Below are positions 56,820 through 64,000 of a stretch of DNA of 64,000 bases, piece by piece. A model generated the notes under the pieces. The model was not told where the DNA came from. It did not search any database and was given only the letters and a program-made list of their open reading frames with translations. Made by a program: the position numbers and the translations under genes. Origin of the DNA: Miscanthus floridulus (lineage: Eukaryota; Streptophyta; Magnoliopsida; Poales; Poaceae); the NCBI RefSeq assembly GCF_019320115.1, contig NC_089591.1:22608502-22672501 (forward strand). Direction: 5' to 3'. Numbering within the stretch: the first letter of the stretch is position 1; every line of letters begins with the position of its first letter.

Positions 56820-57530
56820 CGTGGTCAGACGCATATTTTGTAACCAAAAACGACGCAAAAACGTTGCAATAAGCCCCATTTGGTTGCAAAAGGTAGATGT
56901 TGTAACCAAATCACGTTCGTTGCCAATGGTTGCAAAAAGTCATGTTGCAATAAGGTATTACAACTGTTGCTAGTTTGGCATTGCAACTATTGGGGTTTCT
57001 TGCAACCTTAGAGGTTCGCTGCCAATCATGGCAATAGAACGTTGTTGCAACATTCAAGATCATGGCAACATAAACAATTGCCACGCGCGCCTCTGTTGCA
57101 AGAGGTTGTACATGCAATGACCAATAGCGTAGCAATAGAGACATTTGCCACGAACAACTTCATGGTAATAGTCTGTATTGCCACACCATAGTTTTGTTGC
57201 CAAAGGTGCTTTTGCCACGACAGTCATGGCGTGGCAATAGTACTATTTGCCACGCAATTTTATTCGTTGCCGGAGATTATATTGCCACACAAGTGAGCTT
57301 GTTGCAATAAGTTTTCTGGCCACCAATATAGCTCCATTGCAATCTATTGTTATGGCAACAAAACATTTTAAGTTGCAAATACCATTTTTAGCAACCATGG
57401 ATTGTGCTGACAAATGATGAAATAACAACTCAACTCAACCGTTGCAATAAGGATTTATTGCAACAAGATTTTGTCACGACACATATAGCATTTGATACGT
57501 GGCGATAAATCTTTGTTACAAAAGAATTAG
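56820..57530. repeat. CACTA-like subterminal repeat block
   Basis: More than fifteen short motifs GTTGCAAYA, ATTGCCACA and TTTGCCACG, in both orientations, in 700 bp. Such clusters of 9-12-bp motifs are typical of the ends of grass CACTA (En/Spm) transposons, where the transposon-encoded binding protein attaches. I found no CACTA terminal repeat, so the end may be lost or the class may be different. Confidence 0.45.
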
Positions 57531-59270
57531 AACATATTAGAATCGATTCCACACCCATATTAATTCAAATCAACCATTTATTAAATAGACAACCGGTGAA
57601 ATACATTATTCTGACAAACATAATTAAAATTTTCGCTACTGCTGCTAGAATTACATATAAATCTCCAAACTTCTAAAAACTCTTCAACTAATAACAAGAA
57701 AAGTACTATCGCTTGCGTAGTATTGGTCCTTGCTTGTTTGGCATGTAGAATTTCTTGACTTGACCATAATGCCCTGAGTCTGTTCTTTGATCATATTGTA
57801 TCTTCCTGCTAGATAAAAGCATCAAGTTTAGCTCAAATTCTATCAGCCTGCTCAATGAAAGCAGGAACATTGGCATATGTATCAGCATCTCGGTAAAATA
57901 GGGGAGATGAAATAAACAAAGCAACATACAAGGAAAAATTGTCTTATTTAAATTAAATCTAACGCCAACCAATTTGCAGTGGTCATGTCACATGAATTAA
58001 CTTATTAAGTATGACCATGAATAAATGGCAAACAGAATGGTGATTATGGCATGACCTTATAGTTTATTAATTACTATGTCCTTGTGTCTTTAGATAGAGG
58101 TTATACATGATCAGTATGGAATGACCAGCAGTGAGCCTGTGGTGTCTGTCATGTTATACATGCCAGTAGGAACTATAAAACATTAAAATTTAATGGAAAT
58201 AAGGATATCATTATTAGGTACATGTAGAGAAGCATTGTTGGTACATAATTTCTGAAAGTAGTGATTTCAGTTCAGTGAGCTTGTTCTCCATTGCATTCGC
58301 AAGTTCTTAAGAAATGGAAGCAAATTTTTCTCCCTGTAGTAAAAAGATAATATCCACTCAAGGAAAGGAAAGGGGAAATTGCACGGTTGCTGTTACTTCC
58401 AAAGTAAAAAAAAAAAAAAAAAAAAAAACTTCTGAAAAAAAAAAGGATTTATAGGATGACTTCACCTCTAACTTGCCTCTGCATCAGCTTACCTTTCATA
58501 TGAGCAGCAATTGCTTTCACATGCTACAGTGGACCTATAGTTAGCTTCAACGCACAGGAAAACCATGATGAATGCCATATTGATGAGGTTACCTTACCAA
58601 AATTGTAGTATTTTGTGAAAAAAAAAAATCTGTAGAGTTCTTGGTTTATTCACATTAGTGGAACCTCCAAATAGCTTCACTCTCATTTGTTCTACTGCAA
58701 AAGCAACCATACACATACAGGTTAAGCATGTATATATCCTGGAAAACACAAACAAATATATACCCAATCTGTTGCTTTCTTGTTTCCATGGAATATAGAT
58801 GATTGTTCTGGGGCTGGGGCTAGTTTATCATTGTCAATCTCAGCTATCTCCATTGAAATACTATCAGGTTACTAGGCAGCACTCTGAGTAGGGTCCACAA
58901 AAATTCCTTAAACAAGCTAGAAAGTGGAGTAGATGAATACCAATGTCTGCCTTAATAAAGAAATAAGAATTTAGTGAGGTAATAATATGTTCATGTGCTT
59001 TACAGAGGTAGATAGCTACGCCTCATGAAATCATTAAGCTGAAATATTTAGATATTTTTTACATTATATATGCCACAAGCACCTTCGGACTACATTTGGA
59101 ATGGCTCCACATTGATTAGTTATGATCGCTTCGCAGAAAATTCAAATAACCATTTGCCAGACTTATCATCTAATTTGAAGGTGTAAGGTTGCATGAACTA
59201 CTAACAACCCAAACTAGGTGCTAAAATCATCAAAGTTGGACTATCACTATTTATTCGACCCTTCCAGACA
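57531..59270 (-). other. AT-rich region with possible minus-strand exons
   Basis: Short coding-like blocks on the minus strand separated by intron-like AT-rich sequence: SGHYGQVKKFYMPNKQGPILRKR ending at 57706; ANAMENKLTELKSLLSEIMY near 58270; KAIAAHMKG near 58500; VEQMRVKLFGGSTNV near 58660; ISMEIAEIDNDKLAPAPEQS near 58830. They could be exons of a CACTA-type accessory (TNP1-like) gene beside the subterminal block. This is a weak inference. Confidence 0.3.
58407..58431. repeat. Poly(A) run
   Basis: About 25 A in a row, followed by a second short run at 58436-58444; simple sequence. Confidence 0.9.
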
Positions 59271-59820
59271 GTCCTAGAATGTCCGCAATGGATCACCAGC
59301 AAAGTACAAGACGGGATTGGGAGTCATCGAGTCGGGATTGGCGGCCGGAAGGACAGGATGGAATGTGGGTTCACCTGGGGGCTGGGATAGATGCGCTGCT
59401 ACTGGGAAGGAGACCTTGCCGTGGAAAAGGGAAGCGTCGTCGCCGGGGAGGGACACGCCGCTTGCACCTTCGGGTGCCGCGCGGGGATGTTGGCCCTGCG
59501 GGATGCATCGCGTCAAGGCCTCCGAGCGACCGATTCGCACTGCCGCCTACAAGATGCGACACCGGCTCCGCGTGGCCCGCATGTTGCCCGTGGTTTGCGA
59601 CCGGCGGCCCTCCGCGCCGGCTGCCGCCTGAGCACTGGTGGCCCTCCACGCCGGGTGCTGCCTGAGGAAGAAACAAGATCGGCCCTCCGTGCCGGCTGTC
59701 GGGGTGGGAACTGGGAAGGAGGGGCGCGGCGGGGTAGCCGGACTGCGTGCGTCTGAGCACACTGCCCAGAGAAGAGGGGCGGTGGCTGGGAGAGGGAAGA
59801 GCGGAGAGGGTGAGGAGATT
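59271..59820. other. GC-rich stretch, no gene identified
   Basis: Open frames on both strands (for example 59279-59665 +, 59371-59859 -) are low-complexity Gly/Arg/Pro/Ser. The minus frame could be a first exon of the region 57531-59270, but nothing proves it. Confidence 0.35.
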
Positions 59821-60496
59821 AAAGATGGCAACGGGCCCCATACCCCATAGGTATTTCATCCATCAGAGCACGGAGATTAAATTATATTTTTACCTGTTGG
59901 TATTTAAATAAACAAGAATCTATTCTCAACAGGTATAGCGGGTACGGAAACGTTCTCTGTTTACCCGTCTCCATTACCCGTTGGGGAACCCGACTATTTG
60001 AGCTGTCATGCGAATATTAGACCTAAAAAAATTCAATATAGGTATTTTGGCCCAAATCTGAACAATCATATACATAGTTTGTGTGTTCTAAGAACCCTAG
60101 TTTAATTTTTCTTTACCATCTCCACCAGCAGCACAAGCACGTCTGCCTCACGAGCGCTCGTGCCCCTCGCTTCCTCAGTTCGGTCTCTCTGCCACCTTTG
60201 CTCGTCCTCCTTGCAACCTCGCTCCTTCTCCTCGGCCATCTCCAAGACTCCGACACTTATACCCGGATGAAGAAGAAACGTCTCCGATTGTAAAGCTGCG
60301 ACCCCAAGTGTCCTTGTTTATCGGGTATACAGTACCCGTCGGGTATTTGTTACCCGACCGATGTCCGATGGGTACGAAAATGGGCAAGAATCTATACCCG
60401 AGACAGTTAACGGGGATAGAGACGGGATGAATTCTTCGTAGCGAGGAAGAGAAAGTTCCGACGATACCCGACGAGTACATCTCCGTTACCATCCTT
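59821..60496. mobile_element. hAT-like non-autonomous DNA transposon, 676 bp
   Basis: Ends AAAGATGGCAACGG and CCGTTACCATCCTT form a terminal inverted repeat (12 of 14 match). The flanks repeat TGAGGAGATT (59811-59820 and 60497-60506), of which 8 bp would be the hAT-type target duplication. Subterminal ACCCG/CGGGTA motifs occur in both orientations. It has no transposase; the small frames inside are not convincing. Confidence 0.75.
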
Positions 60497-60506
60497 TGAG
60501 GAGATT

Positions 60507-61235
60507 GGGCATTTATATACTACTTGGTTTTTTAATGGGCCAGTTGGGCACTTGGGCTGGTATATTCTGGGTCTATTTGCTAAAACGTTTTTTATTCGGA
60601 TAAAACGAGGGTTCAAAACTGGTTAACTGAGCAAAATTCGGCTAGTTAAAGGTTAGAACCGAATTGCATAAAAAAAGTTAGAACCGAATTCTAACTTCTT
60701 TTTTAAAAAGTTAGAACCAAATTAGTGTCCGAAATTTTGGTTTTCAATTTTGGTTCTGACTTTTAAATATTTACATTACAACTGTTGAGGTCCAGATTTG
60801 AAGTGCATTGCGTTTGATTCACATGTTTGTAACGTTATTCGATTATACATGGGTGATAGATCACATTAAATCATATTTGCTTTAGTGCAGCCATAATCGG
60901 ATCACGATGGGAACTGATATTAGTCTATTCAAACTTCTTACCGCTCGCACTCAAGTGTGAAACATCATCAAGCAGCTGTCATCTTCTCGGCAGTCATCTT
61001 CTTGTTTGTTGTTCCACATTTTCAGACCTGAACTCTGTGCTTCGTTGGCATCCTCCGATCCATTGTGTTCCACACATATGTTCCTTCCCCACCTACTTCA
61101 TTCCTCTCTGCCGCTTGCTATTACCATGGTTCTTTGCTTCTCACGTGCACGTGGGAGGTGCATAGAGATGTAGGGTTTTGGAGAAGGGGATGTAACTTAA
61201 CATGTATAACTTGGGGTGTATCTTAGTCCATCTTA
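60507..61235. other. AT-rich region without recognised gene
   Basis: Contains GTTAGAACCGAATT three times within 60650-60725; otherwise I see nothing. Confidence 0.5.
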
Positions 61236-61588
61236 GGCCCTGTTTGGTTGGGCTTTTGGCTTTGGCTTTTGGCCCCAAAAGCTAAAAGCCCAACCAAAGG
61301 GGCTGCTTTTGGATGGTGCTTTTTCAGAAGCAGCTGCTTTTCCGTAGTTCATTTTTGAAAGCTGGTTTGACCCTGCTTCTGGCTTTTGGCTTTCTGCTTT
61401 TCGAAATTGGTGGAATAAAAAGCTCATTCATAATTGTTTCAAGAGAGATAAAGATAAAAGATATATTTTATACTTGTTTAACCAAACAGCTTTTAGCTTT
61501 TCTACAGCTCACAGCCCACAACAGCTTTTCCACAGCTCATAGCCCACAACAGCTTTTTCCCACAGCCACAGCTCAACCAAACAGGGCC
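61236..61588. mobile_element. Tourist-like (PIF/Harbinger) MITE, 353 bp
   Basis: Inverted ends GGCCCTGTTTGGTTGGGCT and CTCAACCAAACAGGGCC, flanked by TTA on both sides (61233-61235 and 61589-61591), the target preference of PIF/Harbinger. Inner AGCTTTTGGCTTT motifs repeat. No coding capacity. Confidence 0.88.
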
Positions 61589-61591
61589 TTA

Positions 61592-62274
61592 AACTTACAA
61601 CTAGAGGTGACACGGTTCAACATGGCGTGAGACAAACCAAATGCGCTAGATGCGTGAATATGATGAGTTACCGATCGGGTGCTCCCCACCCTCGTTATAT
61701 GGTTCAGGGGTATGGTTGCAGATAGAGTCTCGATTGGTTTACATGTGAGTTTTCTAGTTTATTACAAGAAAATCAACCGGATAGAGTTGGTTTTCTAAGT
61801 ATAACTTGCGATGCGTTTTCCAAGTAGACGATATACCCATCTTGGTTGGGACTTCCCGTGTAGCCTACTTGATGTACCTCATCCCATTTAGATTATTGTC
61901 CATACGGTGAGGTATCCTAGGTATCTATGACAAGTGTCATGCGTAAGTGAACTTAAGACAAGCAATTAAACATATAAAATTCATATTCTTATATGTTTAA
62001 ATGAAAAACAAGAAGTGTGATGTGTACATTTGGCTTAAGTATAGAAATAATTTATGCATTTGTTATATGAATTCAGCATTAGCCTAAGTTACATCACATA
62101 CCAAAATATTTGACTTCGATACATATGTAATGTTCCTGGAGTATATGTCTGATGTTCTCTAATATAGTTTGGGATGTTCATATAGTATAAATGAGATGTT
62201 GTATGATTATTGTTGAGTATTCATATATAACATGTGAGATGTTTTATAGTATATTTTAAGTTATTCAAATAATC
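61592..62274. other. AT-rich region without recognised gene
   Basis: Intergenic-type sequence with several TGAGATGTT/GGGATGTTC words at 62140-62240. No gene seen. Confidence 0.5.
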
Positions 62275-62276
62275 AC

Positions 62277-62394
62277 CCTGTTTGCTTGTTGGTTTCAGCC
62301 AGCCCAAACCAGCCAGTCAACAGTGTTTTCCTCTTACAACAAACCAGCACCAGCCAACCCAAATCAGCCCAGAAACCAACCCGCGAACAGGCCG
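62277..62394. mobile_element. Small MITE, about 118 bp
   Basis: CCTGTTTGCTTGTTGGTTTC at the left and GAAACCAACCCGCGAACAGG at the right are inverted. The CTGTTCG-type ends are common in grass hAT-like MITEs. Target duplication not clear. Confidence 0.6.
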
Positions 62395-62592
62395 AATGTT
62401 CATATGACGTTCTTTTTAATTTTCCTTTATTCAAATATTTTAGTCTAGTTAAGTAATTCAATGTTATATAACTGAAAAGAATAAACTAAAATTAATTGTT
62501 CTTGCAAAAAAAATGTATATTAAATTTTTGAGGAAATATTTTTTGTTGTCGCAATAAGGCATTTGGCCAATTTCTAGTAACTCATAACAACC

Positions 62593-62712
62593 TGTTCGTT
62601 TGAACTTATCAGCTTGGCTTATCAGTTATGGTATAGTATTTTTGTCTCACAATAAATCAGCAAATATTACATTTTAGTTTGGCTTTTCAGCGAAGCAAAC
62701 AGTGCGGACAGT
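62593..62712. mobile_element. Small MITE, about 120 bp, diverged
   Basis: Left ACCTGTTCGTTTGAACTTATCAG and right TTTTCAGCGAAGCAAACAGT are imperfect inverted ends of the same hAT-like type. Confidence 0.45.
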
Positions 62713-62871
62713 CATTCGAAGAAAATCGCATTTTGTTAATAGAATAATCTTTAACCAGTTTTGATCAAATCTAGACATCACCGACCACACATCGATTTAA
62801 TATTTTAAATTCTTAGATAAATTATGTATAAAATTAGACTAATTTTATGAAAATGCTGTGTCTAATGACTT

Positions 62872-63549
62872 GTGATGCGTTTGGTGGCTTGTCGCGAGCG
62901 CGGCGACATTTGGGGGCAAAAATCAGCGAGTGGGAAAAAAAGCGCGCGTGTAGGATGGGAGCGCGAGCGCGAAACAGAGCCAAATCCCAGGGCATGTAAA
63001 ACCCGTCGATTAGGGTCGTCCGCCAGTCGGATGCAGCAGCAACGGCAAGGCAGCCGCCCCCCACCCCCTTCGGTCGCGGCAACGGCCAGGCGGTGGCGGA
63101 CCCATCCCCCATCGGCCGCGTCCACGTCCCAGCGGCGGCGGCATCCATGCATGTCGGTTGCGGCGATAGCCCGGCGGCGGCAGCTCTGCATCTTCGAGCG
63201 CCCTCACAAAGTCGCCGGTCGCCTCGGCACCGTCATTGTCGCGGGCGACCGCTTTGAGGCCGGGGGCTCCATCATCCAACCCCGCAACCTCCACGTACGC
63301 TGCTTTGCCGACCTCCTGGGCCTCGCCGTCAAGGCCGGGGGCTCCATCATCCAACTTTTGTCTTCTAGACGCTCCGCCCATCGCCGCTCGGCAGCCGGCA
63401 GCTCCTGGTGGCGTCGCAAGCTGCACCTCCTCAACTCGCTGCTGCTGCTCAGGCGATATGGCCTTTCCCTGCTCAAGATGGACAGATTCGTCCAAGTTAA
63501 TTCCTTCCCCCCTGTCATGTCTTGGATGCACAGATTTGCACTTGTTTAA
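62872..63549 (+). CDS. Possible first exon of an unidentified gene
   Basis: A GC-rich island begins sharply at about 62870, with a 225-codon + frame: basic/Arg-rich, with AGGSIIQ read twice (a 24-bp direct repeat at 63259 and 63332). A donor-like CCAA|GTTAATT is near 63497. Minus-strand frames of similar length overlap (63010-63531), so coding is not proven. The island and its MITE-rich flank look like the 5' end of a grass gene running off the right edge. Confidence 0.3.
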   Translation: MMRLVACRERGDIWGQKSASGKKSARVGWERERETEPNPRACKTRRLGSSASRMQQQRQGSRPPPPSVAATARRWRTHPPSAASTSQRRRHPCMSVAAIARRRQLCIFERPHKVAGRLGTVIVAGDRFEAGGSIIQPRNLHVRCFADLLGLAVKAGGSIIQLLSSRRSAHRRSAAGSSWWRRKLHLLNSLLLLRRYGLSLLKMDRFVQVNSFPPVMSWMHRFALV

Positions 63550-64000
63550 CCTGGTGCGGTGTGCTGATCAATTAGTTAAATACTGAATGCAGGAACTGAG
63601 TTTGCCAATTTTCCATGTGAGTTATATGTGAAATTACTTAGTGAATGCTATGCTTGTCTTGCATGACCTGTATATATGCAGTTCCTGTATTTTTGAAGTT
63701 TCAGTTGTAATATTTTCTAGAAAAATATCATTATAGTATGATGATGGCTCATTACCTATCTAGCGTGATACTATCTATCTGTGGGACCAGTTGCTATTGT
63801 TTTGTGACACCAGTTGCAATTGTCAGGTGGTTTCAGTTTCTTTATTCTCAGTGATAAGAGCCTTTTTTTCCTGAATTTAGGACTGTTAATTGAAACTGAG
63901 CTTGAACTTGATTAGTTCTAGGAACAAGTAGTTAATCTATTGCATCTATGTATGTCATGGAAAAAGATTTCAGGCTGTTGATGTGAAGGTTCAGTATATG
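63550..64000. other. AT-rich, intron-like sequence to the window end
   Basis: No open frame. Possible acceptors (TATATGCAG near 63681, GGTTTCAG near 63838). It would fit an intron of the gene suggested just upstream. Confidence 0.3.

Noticed and set aside
59279..59859. Overlapping GC-rich genes on both strands
   Set aside because: Several frames of similar length in both directions, low complexity, no conserved motif.

Overview
The window looks like a grass nuclear genome (Poaceae; an Andropogoneae grass such as sugarcane, sorghum or Miscanthus is an inference from LTR style). It holds plant-specific retrotransposon lineages, Tourist-like MITEs, a plant initiator-tRNA(Met) primer site and GC-rich grass codon use. 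No intact host gene is certain. About 56 kb is nested LTR-retrotransposon sequence; the last 7 kb is a MITE-rich zone that may border a gene.

Layout. (1) 1-28135: a degenerate SIRE/Maximus-type Copia element (+ strand; gag, protease, integrase, RT, RNase H, long 3' spacer, 3' LTR). Its 3' LTR is split by a minus-strand Tat-lineage Gypsy element (left LTR 15205-15675, right LTR 27468-27863). That element carries a multi-exon antisense gene (aORF) with its own TATA box. An 11,676-bp block running from mid-gag of the Copia element to the spacer of the Tat element is tandemly duplicated head to tail: unit A is 1-9350 (its start is off-window) and unit B is 9351-21026. (2) 28190-32820: the 3' half of a second Tat-like Gypsy element (integrase, antisense remnant, 1.8-kb LTR). 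(3) 32821-39046 and 53505-54772: old sequence holding a decayed TFIP11/NTR1-like G-patch pseudogene (+) and a decayed transposon-type coding region (-), with several tandem repeats. (4) 39047-53504: a complete young Tekay/Del-type chromovirus, 14,458 bp, inserted in the minus-strand coding region. It has 3,893-bp LTRs with three differences seen, a perfect AAGTA target duplication, a tRNA-iMet primer site, a nearly intact gag-pol with chromodomain, and an extra upstream ORF. (5) 54773-56770: truncated LTR and Gypsy fragments. (6) 56820-59800: a CACTA-like subterminal-repeat block and fragmentary minus-strand exons. (7) 59821-62712: a hAT-like element, a Tourist MITE and two small MITEs. (8) 62870-64000: a GC-rich possible 5' end of a gene.

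The outstanding observation is the extra ORF of the Tekay element (43727-44716). From its initiator Met it reads the first 13 residues of the mature histone H3 tail without a mismatch (ARTKQTARKSTGG), with K14R, K18R and Q19P after that, followed by an unrelated domain, a coiled coil and an acidic tail. A chromodomain retrotransposon that encodes an H3-tail mimic with K4, R8, K9 and S10 in place could interact with chromatin readers or writers, or with its own integrase chromodomain. I know of no description of this, and a database search should decide whether it is new.
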